Notes: generated by a model from the letters alone, not told the origin. Positions 41,545 through 49,506 are shown, numbered from the stretch's first letter. The stretch: 64,000 bases of DNA from Microbacteriaceae bacterium VKM Ac-2855 (GCA_013204985.1 JABMLG010000010.1:62001-126000); one strand, 5' to 3'. Program-made: numbers and translations.

Positions 41545-42600
41545 ATGCGGCGTGCCAGAATGATGCGCGTGAGCCAGACGAGCGGATCCGCCCCGCGCCG
41601 CGGCCGGTTGCCGACCATGCGCGATGTCGCCGCTCACGTGGGGGTCTCGCGCCAGCTCGTCTCGCTGGTTCTGCGCGGCGCGCCGGGCCCGAGCGCTGGG
41701 ACGCGTGAGCGCGTGCTCGCCTCCGCCGCCGAGATCGGCTATCACGCGAATGCATCCGCTCGCCTGCTGCGACAGGGGCGCACTCAGCTGCTCGGTGTCG
41801 TCTTCCACCTCGGTAGCGCCTTCGAATCGGCGGTCGCCGAACGTCTGGTGGCGAGAGCGGCCGAACTCGGTTTCGGCACCGTACTCGGGCCGATCACCCC
41901 CGACCGCCCGGTCGCGGCCGTGCTGGCGGACCTGATCGGACAGCGGGTCGAAGGGCTCGCCTTCTTCGTGCCGAGCGAGGGCATCGCTCCGGCGCAGGAC
42001 GCGGCCGGAATCGTCCCCGTCGCGGTTCTGGGAGCCGCCGTGGACGATGATCGCTTCGACAACGTGCACGTGGACGACCGGGCCGGGCTGGGTCTGGCCA
42101 TCGATCACCTCGTCGCGTTCGGACATCGGCGCATCGCGTACGTGCACGGCGGAGACAACCTGCCCGGCCGCGGCAGGCTCGCGGCATATGAAGCGGCGAT
42201 GCGCTCGGCGGGGCTCGGCGACGAGATCGACATCGTCGGCGACGGCTTCGACGAGGAGCACGGCGCTTCCGCCGCCCGTGAGCTGCTGGCGCGGACGCGT
42301 CTGCCGACGGCGATCGTCTGCAGCGGCGACCAGGGCGCGGCGGGCGTCCTGGCGGTCTTCGCGCGGGCGGGCGTACGCGTGCCCGAGGACGTCTCGGTCA
42401 TCGGCTTCGACGACAGCGCGATCGCCGCCCTCTCGTACCACCGGCTGACCTCGGTGCGTCAGGACGCGGCGGCGACGGCGGAGGAGGCGATCGCGGCCCT
42501 GCTCGGGCGTCTGGACTCGGCGGAGACGCTGCCACGGACGGTCCGCACGCCCGCGCAGCTCGTCGTGCGTTCCTCCACCGGCCCGGCACGGACGGACTGA
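41545..42600 (+). CDS. LacI-family transcriptional regulator (second)
   Basis: 351 residues. The helix-turn-helix is TMRDVAAHVGVSRQLVSLVL with an unusual recognition helix (SRQLVSLVLRGAPGPSAGTR), and the hinge is YHANASARLLRQGR. The sensor domain includes QLLGVVFHLGSAFESAVAER, AIDHLVAFGHRRIAYVHGGD, AIVCSGDQGAAGVLAVFARA and GFDDSAIAALSYHRLTSVRQ. It differs from the arabinan LacI in recognition helix, so another operator is expected; TGTTGGCACGAGCTAACA at 42642 in front of the next gene is a candidate. ATG 41545 was taken; in-frame starts at 41560, 41563 and 41569 are possible. Confidence 0.88.
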   Translation: MRRARMMRVSQTSGSAPRRGRLPTMRDVAAHVGVSRQLVSLVLRGAPGPSAGTRERVLASAAEIGYHANASARLLRQGRTQLLGVVFHLGSAFESAVAERLVARAAELGFGTVLGPITPDRPVAAVLADLIGQRVEGLAFFVPSEGIAPAQDAAGIVPVAVLGAAVDDDRFDNVHVDDRAGLGLAIDHLVAFGHRRIAYVHGGDNLPGRGRLAAYEAAMRSAGLGDEIDIVGDGFDEEHGASAARELLARTRLPTAIVCSGDQGAAGVLAVFARAGVRVPEDVSVIGFDDSAIAALSYHRLTSVRQDAAATAEEAIAALLGRLDSAETLPRTVRTPAQLVVRSSTGPARTD

Positions 42601-42641
42601 GTCCGGCGTTCGAGCTCGTCGACCGGACCCGGCGAAGACGG

Positions 42642-42659
42642 TGTTGGCACGAGCTAACA
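42642..42659 (+). promoter_or_regulatory. Candidate operator of the second LacI protein
   Basis: TGTTGGCACGAGCTAACA is an imperfect palindrome (arms TGTTGGC and GCTAACA) in the short region before the PD40 gene at 42679. Its arms differ from the arabinan operator. Confidence 0.45.
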
Positions 42660-42678
42660 ATCGTGGCATGCTCTCCGT

Positions 42679-43575
42679 ATGCCCTCGTACCGCACTCTCG
42701 CGCCCGGCCAGCGCTGCCGCATCCTGATTCTCGACATCGAAACGGGCGCGACCACGCTCGTGCACGAGACCACCGAGCACCTGCTCGAGGCTCCCAACTG
42801 GACGGCCGGTGAGGAGCTCATCCTGAACGGCGAGGGCGTTCTCTGGCGCATGCCGGCCCAGGCGGATGCGGAGCCGACTCGGATCGCGATCGGCGGCATC
42901 CCCGAGCTGAACAACGACCACGTTCTCGCCCCCGACGGCGACACCATCTACCTCTCGGCCAACGACTGGCAGATCTACGCGGCGCCGTTGTCGGGCGGCA
43001 CCGCGCGGCGGATCACGCCGGACGACGAGGGCATGTTCCATTTCCTGCACGGGGTGAGCCCCGACGGCAGCACCCTCGCCTACATCGGGACCCGCCCGCT
43101 CACCGACGACCTCTCCGGTGGTTGGGCGGTGGCGAACGTGTTCACGGTCGGCGTCGACGGCAGCGGGACCCGCGCTCTCACCGCCGGAACCGCGCCGGCC
43201 GATGGCTCCGAGTACTCGCCCGACGGCGAGTGGATCTACTTCAACACCGAGCAGTTCAGCAGCGCGCCGGGCCACGCCCAGATCGCGAGGATGCGCGCCG
43301 ACGGCACCGATGTGGAGCAGCTCACCTTCGATGAGCGGGTGAACTGGTTCCCGCACGTCGCACCCGATGGCTCGACCTTCTACTTCCTCAGCTTCCCGAC
43401 CGGCACCGAGGGCCATCCCGCCGACCGTCCGGTCGAGATCAAGCTCGTGCGCGACAACGACTGGGCCGGAGCGAGGACCGTCGCGACGCTGTTCGGCGGC
43501 CAGGGCACGATCAATGTGAACGGCTGGTCGCCCCGAGGCGATCGCTTCGCGTACGTCGAGTACCCGATCGATTGA
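42679..43575 (+). CDS. TolB-like PD40 beta-propeller protein
   Basis: 298 residues with repeated PD40/WD40-like blades: HVLAPDGDTIYLSANDWQIY, HGVSPDGSTLAYIGTRPL, SEYSPDGEWIYFNTEQFSSA, HVAPDGSTFYFLSFPTG and NGWSPRGDRFAYVEYPID. There is no signal peptide, so it acts in the cytosol. Relatives are annotated as TolB-family or oligogalacturonide-lyase-like propellers. The neighbour is a DUF1080 sugar-hydrolase-like gene and both follow a LacI gene, so a role in sugar breakdown is plausible. The stop overlaps a TTG of the next open frame, but that gene's likely start is ATG 43641. Confidence 0.8.
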   Translation: MPSYRTLAPGQRCRILILDIETGATTLVHETTEHLLEAPNWTAGEELILNGEGVLWRMPAQADAEPTRIAIGGIPELNNDHVLAPDGDTIYLSANDWQIYAAPLSGGTARRITPDDEGMFHFLHGVSPDGSTLAYIGTRPLTDDLSGGWAVANVFTVGVDGSGTRALTAGTAPADGSEYSPDGEWIYFNTEQFSSAPGHAQIARMRADGTDVEQLTFDERVNWFPHVAPDGSTFYFLSFPTGTEGHPADRPVEIKLVRDNDWAGARTVATLFGGQGTINVNGWSPRGDRFAYVEYPID

Positions 43576-43640
43576 TCCACCCGTTCGGCCGTTCACGCGA
43601 GGCCGTTCACGCGAGGCCGTTCATCCGAGGAAAGGGAGCC

Positions 43641-44501
43641 ATGCACGCGGACATCTTCGACGACGAGGGTTACCGGCCACTGTTCGATGGCGAGAGCCTG
43701 ACGGGGTGGCGGACGATCCCGCGGATCTACGGCACTGTGTACCCGGGTGGCCCGGCCCTGAGCGAGATCTTCGCGGAACGGGGGATCACGCCGCCGGTCG
43801 ACCCCGAACTGCACCCGCCCATCTGGACCGTCGAGGACGGCGTCCTCGTCGGCGAGCAGGATGCACCGGGCAGCGGCTACGGCGGCTACCTGATCACCGA
43901 GGACACCTTCGGCGACTTCGATCTGTCGATCGAGATGCGGCCCGATTGGCCCGCCGACACCGGCATCATGCTCCGCCGGCAGCGCGACAGCTGGGAGGGG
44001 TTCCAGGTGCTGGTCGATCACCGCCCCTCGGGCGGGATCGGCGGCTTCTTCGGCAACGGACTGGCGAGTTTCTCTGCCGTGCCGTTCGCGGTGGATGTGC
44101 GCCGCGACGAGAGCGGCGCGCCCGTGGCCCTCATCGCCGACGACCCCGAGAACAGTGTCGAGCCGGTCACTCCCGAGAAGATCGCCCGGCTGTCGTACGC
44201 CGCGGCTGTGGAGGAGCTTCTCGCGGTCTGGCGTTTCGCCGATTGGAACGAGCTGCGCATCCGGTGTGTCGGTGGGGCGTTGCCTGTCATCACGACGTGG
44301 ATCAACGGCGTGAAGATCGCCGAACTCGACACGACCACGCTCGACTCGCCCGATTACGTCGCGGCCGATGTGGCAGCGCTGCTGGGGGAGCGTGGTCACA
44401 TCGCCCTCGAGGTGCACGACAACGACGACATGTTCGGCGAAGCGCGCTGGGGTGTCGGCGCCGCGTGCCGCTGGCGCAACATCCGCATCCGCGAGTACTG
44501 A
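43641..44501 (+). CDS. DUF1080 / 3-keto-disaccharide hydrolase-like protein
   Basis: 286 residues. The start is ATG 43641 with GAGGAAAGGGAG upstream; the longer frame from 43572 begins with a duplicated RSREAV/HARPF stretch and was rejected. The motifs GYRPLFDGESLTGWRTI, IWTVEDGVLVGEQDAPGSGY, DFDLSIEMRPDWPADTGIML and ELRIRCVGGALPVITTWING are the concanavalin-like pattern of the DUF1080 family. It includes the DGxSLxGW opening and the N-G-W/I-G loop. Members hydrolyse 3-keto-glycosides. No signal peptide is seen, so action is intracellular. It pairs with the PD40 gene. Confidence 0.82.
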   Translation: MHADIFDDEGYRPLFDGESLTGWRTIPRIYGTVYPGGPALSEIFAERGITPPVDPELHPPIWTVEDGVLVGEQDAPGSGYGGYLITEDTFGDFDLSIEMRPDWPADTGIMLRRQRDSWEGFQVLVDHRPSGGIGGFFGNGLASFSAVPFAVDVRRDESGAPVALIADDPENSVEPVTPEKIARLSYAAAVEELLAVWRFADWNELRIRCVGGALPVITTWINGVKIAELDTTTLDSPDYVAADVAALLGERGHIALEVHDNDDMFGEARWGVGAACRWRNIRIREY

Positions 44502-44513
44502 GCCCCTCCGACC

Positions 44514-44557
44514 GGGTTGCCGTTTCTTTGACGTAGCCGTCAAAGAAACGGCAACCC
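44514..44557. terminator. GTTGCCGTTTCTTTGAC-family hairpin, copy 4
   Basis: GGGTTGCCGTTTCTTTGAC (44514-44532) and its exact reverse complement (44539-44557) with a six-base loop, between the convergent DUF1080 gene and the next minus-strand gene. It could stop transcription from both sides. Confidence 0.85.
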
Positions 44558-44558
44558 G

Positions 44559-44608
44559 GTCGTGCGCGTCAGCGCCCGAAGAGGTCGTGCGCGTCAGCGC
44601 CCGAAGAG
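44559..44608. repeat. 25-bp tandem duplication at a gene end
   Basis: GTCGTGCGCGTCAGCGCCCG (plus AAGAG) occurs twice in direct succession (44559-44583, 44584-44608). The second copy carries the stop codon and last residues (DLFGR) of the minus-strand gene ending at 44594; the first is a downstream duplicate. Confidence 0.85.
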
Positions 44609-45382
44609 GTCGCCCAGGTTCGGCAGCTCGAAGTCGCCGAGCTGCTCGCCGAAGCCCGAGACCTGCTCGCCGAGCCCCGACGCCATGTCCTCGACGCCCA
44701 AGCCGTCGAGGTCGATCCCGCCGGCCAGGGCGTCGAAATCGACGCCGACGTTCGCGGCGTTCGCGAGCAGAGGCCCGGCTACGGAGGAGAGGATCGCCCC
44801 GCCGGCCACCGCCGCGAGCGCCCCGCCGGCCAGCACCCCGACACCGGCGCCGGCGGCGCCCATGGCGACGCCGCGACCGCCGCCGACCCGCGCGAGCAGG
44901 CCCTTGAGCACACCCGGCTTGCCGACCTCGGCACGGGTGGCGGCACGGGCCAGGTCGGCCGGATCCGCCGAGCGAGGCTGCTCGTGGGTGGGCAGTTCGT
45001 CACGCATCCGCGCTTCGATCTGAGCACGCTGCTCGGGGGTGAGCCGGGCGAACGCCTCGTGGTGGACCTGCTCGATCTGCTGCGGCTCCGCCGTCTGCAG
45101 CAAATAGTCGTAGCGGGCGATGGCCTGGCGGTCTGCCTCGCTGCCGGTCGCATCGGGTCGCACGTCCTGCGGCCGTGCAGAGGGCGCGGTCGCCGGGCGC
45201 GAGCGTTGCCACTGCGGTTCGGGCTGACGCTGCGAGCGGCTGTCGCCGGTGATGCTGTCGGCAGCGGTGCGCACGAGCTTGCGCCAGTCCGTCGAACCCG
45301 ACGCGCCGGTGGAGGACCCGGTCGAGCCGTTCTTATCGAGGGCCTTCTGGGCCATGCCGATCAGGCGATTGAGCTTGCTCAT
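44594..45382 (-). CDS. Conserved hypothetical protein with Gly/Ala-rich membrane-like segment
   Basis: 262 residues from ATG 45382, with AAAGGACAT upstream. The N-half is hydrophilic and Ser/Gln-rich (KALDKNGSTGSSTGASGSTD), then a helical segment (AIARYDYLLQTAEPQQIEQV, FARLTPEQRAQIEARMRDEL). A long Gly/Ala hydrophobic stretch follows (GRGVAMGAAGAGVGVLAGGA, LAAVAGGAILSSVAGPLLA), and an acidic tail repeats SGLGEQVSGFGEQLGDFELP. Such proteins in Microbacterium are often labelled cation-transporting ATPase without ATPase motifs; none is seen here. Function is unknown, possibly membrane-associated. It is followed by a duplicated end and a hairpin. Confidence 0.75.
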   Translation of the reverse strand: MSKLNRLIGMAQKALDKNGSTGSSTGASGSTDWRKLVRTAADSITGDSRSQRQPEPQWQRSRPATAPSARPQDVRPDATGSEADRQAIARYDYLLQTAEPQQIEQVHHEAFARLTPEQRAQIEARMRDELPTHEQPRSADPADLARAATRAEVGKPGVLKGLLARVGGGRGVAMGAAGAGVGVLAGGALAAVAGGAILSSVAGPLLANAANVGVDFDALAGGIDLDGLGVEDMASGLGEQVSGFGEQLGDFELPNLGDLFGR

Positions 45383-45417
45383 GGGATGTCCTTTCGGAAA
45401 GCGGAGGCGGGGAGGGG

Positions 45418-46422
45418 TCAGTGCTGGCCGGCGTCGACGGATGCGGGAGCATCGGTCTTCTTCGCGTCGCCGCGGGTCTTCATCAGGCTGGCGACCGTCG
45501 CGACCGCGATGGTGGCGCCGATGAAGAGCAGCGAGAACCAGATCGGGATCTCGGGCGCCCACTCGACGTTCTCGCCGCCGTTGATGAAGGGCACCTCGTT
45601 CACGTGCAGCGCGTGCAGCACCAGCTTGACGCCGATGAAGCCGAGGATGACCGCGAGGCCCTGGCCGAGGTACACGAGACGTTCGAGCAGTCCGCCGATC
45701 AGGAAGAACAGCTGGCGCAGGCCCATCAGCGCGAACGCGTTGGCGGTGAAGACGATGTACGCCTCACTGGTGAGGCCGTAGATCGCGGGGATGGAGTCGA
45801 GGGCGAAGACGAGGTCGATGAAGCCGATCGCGACGACTGTGAGCAGCATCGGCGTGACGAAGCGCTTGCCGCCCTTCTTCACGGTGAACTTGTCCTCGTG
45901 GTACTCGTCCGACACCGGCAGGATCCGCTTGACGAAGCGCATGAAGGCATTGTTCGACGGGTCGCCGTGGTCGCCCTTGATCTGCTGGTAGGCGAGGACG
46001 AAGAGCAGAGCGCCGAACAGGTAGAAGACCCAGGAGAAGTTCTCGATCAGGGTCGCGCCGACGGCGATGAAGATGCCTCGCATGATCAGTGCGATCACGA
46101 TGCCGATCATCAGCACTTTCTGCTGATAGGCCTTCGGCACCGCGAATCCGGTCATCACGATCAAGAAGATGAACAGGTTGTCGAGCGACAGCGCCTTCTC
46201 GGTGAGGTAACCGGCGAAGTATTCGCCGCCGTAGGTCCAGCCCGAGACGATGCCGATACCGACGCCGAAGAGAAGGGCGAGGCCGATGTAGAACGCCGAC
46301 CAGCGAGCGGATTCGCCGATCGTCGGTTCGTGGGGCTTTCGCACGTGAACGAAGAACTCGTAGACGAAGAAGGCGATCGTCACCGCGATGGTGATGATCC
46401 AGACGAGGGGAGTGATTTGCAC
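45418..46422 (-). CDS. TerC/Alx-family membrane protein, probable manganese exporter
   Basis: 334 residues with about nine membrane helices. The TerC signatures are present: TEKALSLDNLFIFLIVMTGF near residue 75 and IGFIDLVFALDSIPAIYGLT near 200, each with the acidic DN/DS pair thought to bind metal. Family members (Alx, MeeY/YceF) export Mn2+. GTG 46422 (VQITPLVWIITI) with GGAG seven bases upstream was chosen over TTG 46434. A yybP-ykoY riboswitch lies in the leader (46458-46570), which matches manganese control. The tail KKTDAPASVDAGQH is cytosolic. Confidence 0.9.
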   Translation of the reverse strand: MQITPLVWIITIAVTIAFFVYEFFVHVRKPHEPTIGESARWSAFYIGLALLFGVGIGIVSGWTYGGEYFAGYLTEKALSLDNLFIFLIVMTGFAVPKAYQQKVLMIGIVIALIMRGIFIAVGATLIENFSWVFYLFGALLFVLAYQQIKGDHGDPSNNAFMRFVKRILPVSDEYHEDKFTVKKGGKRFVTPMLLTVVAIGFIDLVFALDSIPAIYGLTSEAYIVFTANAFALMGLRQLFFLIGGLLERLVYLGQGLAVILGFIGVKLVLHALHVNEVPFINGGENVEWAPEIPIWFSLLFIGATIAVATVASLMKTRGDAKKTDAPASVDAGQH

Positions 46423-46457
46423 GGGGTGCTCCAAGGGGTCGGCGTAGAGATGAACGC

Positions 46458-46570
46458 CAAGGTCTCCTCCGCCCGAAACCGCCCTTTACAGGCAAATCGG
46501 AACCGGCGGCCCGGGATGCATCACTGCATCCGTATTGACGGGCCCACCGCAGACGGGAGTACTCCCCTTG
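46458..46570 (-). promoter_or_regulatory. yybP-ykoY (manganese) riboswitch
   Basis: On the minus strand the leader of the TerC gene reads CAAGGGGAGTACTCCCGTCT at its 5' end and GGCGGAGGAGACCTTGGCG at its 3' end. CAAGG (46570-46566) pairs with CCTTG (46462-46458) as the basal helix. The conserved GGGGAGTA and GGAGGAGACC blocks are the Mn2+-binding loops of the yybP-ykoY class. Internal hairpins (CCCGTCAATACGG, GATGCAGTGATGCATC, CCGGGCCGCCGG region) fill the middle. The distance to the start is about 35 bases, so control of translation or termination is possible. Confidence 0.82.
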
Positions 46571-46642
46571 ATGCGCTCAAACATAACGTAGCCCGGAGAC
46601 TCGAAACTGAAAGAACGCACAGTTCGCACTTGACAACGCCTG

Positions 46643-47074
46643 TCAGCGGATGCGCGCGACGGTCAAGCGGAGCTGCCCCCGGTTGTTGAAGTACATCGGC
46701 GCCATGTCGTTCGCGAAGACGAACAGCCTGCCCGACGTGGGTGCCCGCCACCGGCGGCTCGTGCCGATCAGGAACGCGTCTCGATCCGACCGGCCGACGC
46801 TGCCCAGCAGAGAGAACCACGGCAGGTCGCGTCGGCGCCGGAACCGGCTGAACAGGCGGTGCGCAGCCGTGAGCGAATCGAGGCCGTCGGCATCACCGCG
46901 GCTGTGCCAGTCGGTCCACTCACCCGTCGCGACGAATTCGTACTCGGCGCCCGCGTCGACGTCGAGCCGGGTGTCGTTCCGGCGGATGCGGGCCTCGACG
47001 ACGTTCACGTTCGTCTCACCCGGCTCGAGTCGGCGTGCGGCGGGCGGATGCGCTGCCGGATCGAATGCGGACAT
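46643..47074 (-). CDS. PA-IL/LecA-like lectin-fold protein
   Basis: 143 residues from ATG 47074, with GGAAGAGG upstream. The pattern AGAEYEFVATGEWTDW, FSLLGSVGRSDRDAFLIGTS, SGRLFVFANDMAPMYFNNRG and QLRLTVARIR is that of the LecA/PA-IL jelly-roll. Its C-terminal FxNDMxxxYxNNxG loop binds Ca2+ and galactose in Pseudomonas PA-IL. No signal peptide is visible. Role unknown; sugar binding is inferred from the loop residues. The frame is open upstream to 47377, but that part is the dispersed repeat region. Confidence 0.7.
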   Translation of the reverse strand: MSAFDPAAHPPAARRLEPGETNVNVVEARIRRNDTRLDVDAGAEYEFVATGEWTDWHSRGDADGLDSLTAAHRLFSRFRRRRDLPWFSLLGSVGRSDRDAFLIGTSRRWRAPTSGRLFVFANDMAPMYFNNRGQLRLTVARIR

Positions 47075-47261
47075 CGTGGGCCTCTTCCGATACGCCGATG
47101 AATCGTTCGCCTCGTGTTTACACCGTCCGAGGTGTCGGCGTCGGCGTCGGCGTCGGAGCCGGCGCAGGTGCGTCTCGGTGTCGACCGGCGATTCGTGCAC
47201 GGCGCCGCACACGAAGGCTCGATCGCGCTCGATCCGGACCCGCTGTGGAGCTGGAGTGTGG

Positions 47262-47392
47262 CCCAGGACCGGTCGGAGCATCCGGCACTGTCGCCGAGCC
47301 GCGCGAGATCCGCGGAACCACACGGAACCGCGTCCATCCGGCAGGGGTGCGATCCACTCCGAGCGGTCCTCAGCCACACCGCCGAGTGTGAA
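47262..47392. repeat. Dispersed ~135-bp element, copy 2
   Basis: Counterpart of 32935-33068 in the same orientation (GTGGCCCAGGACCGGTCGGA, CCGCGGAACC, GGTGCGATCC, TCAGCCACACCGCCGAG blocks). The rest of the gap 47075-47537 holds a GGCGTC triplet run near 47136-47156 and no convincing gene. Confidence 0.55.
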
Positions 47393-47537
47393 GCGACCGC
47401 ATACGACCAGTGCCCGGCGGAATAGCTCGACGAATGTCGGCCGTCCCTCTGTTGGGTGGCGCTTGGGCCCGGCTCCGCCGTGTCACGATGTGCGTTGAGG
47501 CACGCGGCGCGGGCCGGTGCCCGAAAGGGAGCAGCCG

Positions 47538-48524
47538 GTGGCAGCAGAAACGATCCGAGAGACCACGTCGACGGCGGAGGCGGACGCCCCGGTCTCGCTG
47601 GTCGTGCACCGCCGCCTCGCGGCGGGCGACGACGAGCGCTACGCCGCCTGGCAGGGCACGATGGGCGAGGTGATGCAGACCTGGCCGGGGTTTCTCGATC
47701 GCCGGGTGATCCCGCCGAGCCTGCCGCACCAGGTCGACTGGATCATCGTCGACCGGTTCCGCGACCTCGCAGCGGCGCGAGCGTGGATGCAGAGCCCGCG
47801 GCGCGCGGAGGCGCTCGCGCAGATCGAGGGCGTCTTCGTCGGCCATGATGACGTGCACCTCTTCACCGAGGAGGCGAAGCACCGCGCCGAGGCGGCATCG
47901 GTGCTGATCAGCACCCGCGTCGCACCCGCCGATGAGGAGTCCTTCCTCTCGTGGCAGCGCCGCATCTCCGTCGCCGAGTCGCACTTCGAGGGCTTCGTCG
48001 GGCACCGCGTCGAGCGGCCGATTCCCGGGGTGCAGGAGGACTGGGTCGTGGTGCTCAGCTTCGACACGGACGAGAACCTGAACCGGTGGATCGATTCGCC
48101 CGAGCGCCGCGCCCTGCTCGCGCAGAGCGACGCGTTCACGGAGGAGCTCTCGCTCACCCGAGCCAGCTACGGCTTCGGATTCTGGGCGGGTCAGAAGGGC
48201 AAGGCGCTGCCGGATCCCGTCTTCCGGAGCAATCTGCTTGTGCTGCTGATGCTCTATCCGGTGGTGTTCCTGTGGAGCTACTTCATCGCCGATCCGCTGT
48301 TCGCCGCGCACGGCGTGCCGTTCTGGCTCTCGTTGTTCATCGGCAACCTCGTGTCGACGCAGCTGCTGGGCTGGGTGCTCGTGCCCTGGGCGTTCCGGAT
48401 GTTCGGCTGGTGGATCCGCCGCGGCCGCCCTGTGCGGGTTCAGGTAGCCGGCTACGCGATCGTGCTCGGGGGTTACGCGCTGTCGATGGCTGCGTACGCG
48501 ATCCTGCTCGCGGTTCGAGGGTGA
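47538..48524 (+). CDS. Membrane-anchored double antibiotic-biosynthesis-monooxygenase (ABM) domain protein
   Basis: 328 residues starting at GTG 47538, with AAAGGGAG eight bases upstream. Two ferredoxin-like ABM repeats are seen: VSLVVHRRLAAGDDERYAAW to QVDWIIVDRFRDLAAARAWM, and SVLISTRVAPADEESFLSWQ to QEDWVVVLSFDTDENLNRWI. Each has the usual W-Q and P-G-F positions (WPGFLDRRV, FEGFVGHRV). The C-terminal third has three membrane helices (LLVLLMLYPVVFLWSYFIAD, FWLSLFIGNLVSTQLLGWVL, GYAIVLGGYALSMAAYAILL). Soluble ABM proteins oxidise quinone-like or haem substrates; the membrane fusion is known in actinobacteria, but its role is not. Confidence 0.82.
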   Translation: MAAETIRETTSTAEADAPVSLVVHRRLAAGDDERYAAWQGTMGEVMQTWPGFLDRRVIPPSLPHQVDWIIVDRFRDLAAARAWMQSPRRAEALAQIEGVFVGHDDVHLFTEEAKHRAEAASVLISTRVAPADEESFLSWQRRISVAESHFEGFVGHRVERPIPGVQEDWVVVLSFDTDENLNRWIDSPERRALLAQSDAFTEELSLTRASYGFGFWAGQKGKALPDPVFRSNLLVLLMLYPVVFLWSYFIADPLFAAHGVPFWLSLFIGNLVSTQLLGWVLVPWAFRMFGWWIRRGRPVRVQVAGYAIVLGGYALSMAAYAILLAVRG

Positions 48525-48573
48525 CCCCGCCGGCCCCCTCGTGGGCGGGCCGGCGGTGAAGCAGAATGGGCGC

Positions 48574-48927
48574 ATGACCGAGCAGATGATCGACCCGGAT
48601 GTTGCGCCGAGTGGCGACGGATGCGTGGAGTGCGACGCCACCGGATCGTGGTGGTTCCACCTGCGTCGATGTGCCGCGTGCGGGCACGTCGGCTGCTGCG
48701 ACGATTCGCTCAACCGTCATGCCACGGCGCATTTCCAGGCGACGGGGCACGCGGTGATGCAGAGCTTCGAACCCGGCGAGGACTGGTTCTGGGACTACAC
48801 GACCGACGCCTTCGCGACCGGGCCGACCCTCGCGGATCCGCAGAGTCACCCGCTCGGCCAGACCGTGCCCGGCCCGGCCGAGCGCGTGCCGGCCGACTGG
48901 AACGACGAGCTGTCCGCGCGCGACTGA
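48574..48927 (+). CDS. UBP-type zinc-finger protein
   Basis: 117 residues. The zinc ligands are in CVEC (residues 17-20), CAACGHVGCC, RHATAHF and GHAV, spaced as in the ZnF-UBP domain that binds free ubiquitin C-termini in eukaryotes. Bacterial single-domain members are common in actinobacteria, with unknown role. The domain ends in WFWDYTTDAFATGP. The last 20 or so codons (QTVPGPAERVPADWNDELSA) have been copied twice downstream together with the terminator region. ATG 48574 follows the previous gene by 49 bases. Confidence 0.85.
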   Translation: MTEQMIDPDVAPSGDGCVECDATGSWWFHLRRCAACGHVGCCDDSLNRHATAHFQATGHAVMQSFEPGEDWFWDYTTDAFATGPTLADPQSHPLGQTVPGPAERVPADWNDELSARD

Positions 48928-49498
48928 CGCCTTACCCCGGGTTGCCGTTTCTTTGACGATGCGACGCTGTCACGGTCGCGCGCACCTCACCCGGGTTGCC
49001 GTTTCTTTGACGATGCATCCGCGTCAAAGAAACGGCAACCCGGGTTCGGAGAGTTATCCGCGCAGCCAGACCGTGCCCGGCCAGACCGTGCCCGGCCCGG
49101 CCCGGCCGAGCGCGTGCCGGCCGACTGGAACGACGAGCTCTCCGCGCGCGACTGACGCCTTACCCCGGGTTGCCGTTTCTCTGGCAATGCGACGCTGTCA
49201 CGGTCGCGCGCACCTTACCCCGGGTTGCCGTTTCTTTGACGATGCATCCGCGTCAAAGAAACGGCAACCCGGGTTCGGAGAGTTACCCGCGCAGCCAGAC
49301 CGTGCCCGGCCCGGCCCGGCCCGTGCCCGGCCGAGCGCGTGCCGGCCGACTGGAACGACGAGCTCTCTGCGCGCGAATGACGCCTCACCGGGTTGCCGTT
49401 TCTTTGACAATGCGACTCTGTCACGGTCGCGCGCACCTCACCCGGGTTGCCGTTTCTTTGACGATGCGACGCCGTCAAAGAAACGGCAACCCGGTGAG
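48859..49498. repeat. Tandem triplication of a gene tail plus hairpins (~225-229-bp units)
   Basis: Three consecutive units repeat the 3' end of the UBP gene (CGAGCGCGTGCCGGCCGACT through its TGA), a solo arm GGGTTGCCGTTTCTTTGAC (48939, 49167 as a variant, 49390), CACGGTCGCGCGCACCT, and a complete hairpin of the same family (48993-49041, 49222-49270, 49444-49492). The corresponding TGACGCC positions are 229 and 225 bases apart. Only the first copy is attached to the real gene. The copies differ by a few substitutions, so the duplication is not brand new. Confidence 0.9.
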
Positions 49499-49506
49499 GG
49501 GCGGGG

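Noticed and set aside
40418-41563. Long Gly/Arg-rich open frames in the G-rich region
   Set aside because: They exist in several frames on both strands because of repeat composition and have no signals or plausible starts.
44368-44907. A plus-strand frame overlapping the end of the DUF1080 gene and the next minus-strand gene
   Set aside because: Arginine-rich low-complexity product crossing a hairpin and a tandem duplication; both flanking genes are better supported.
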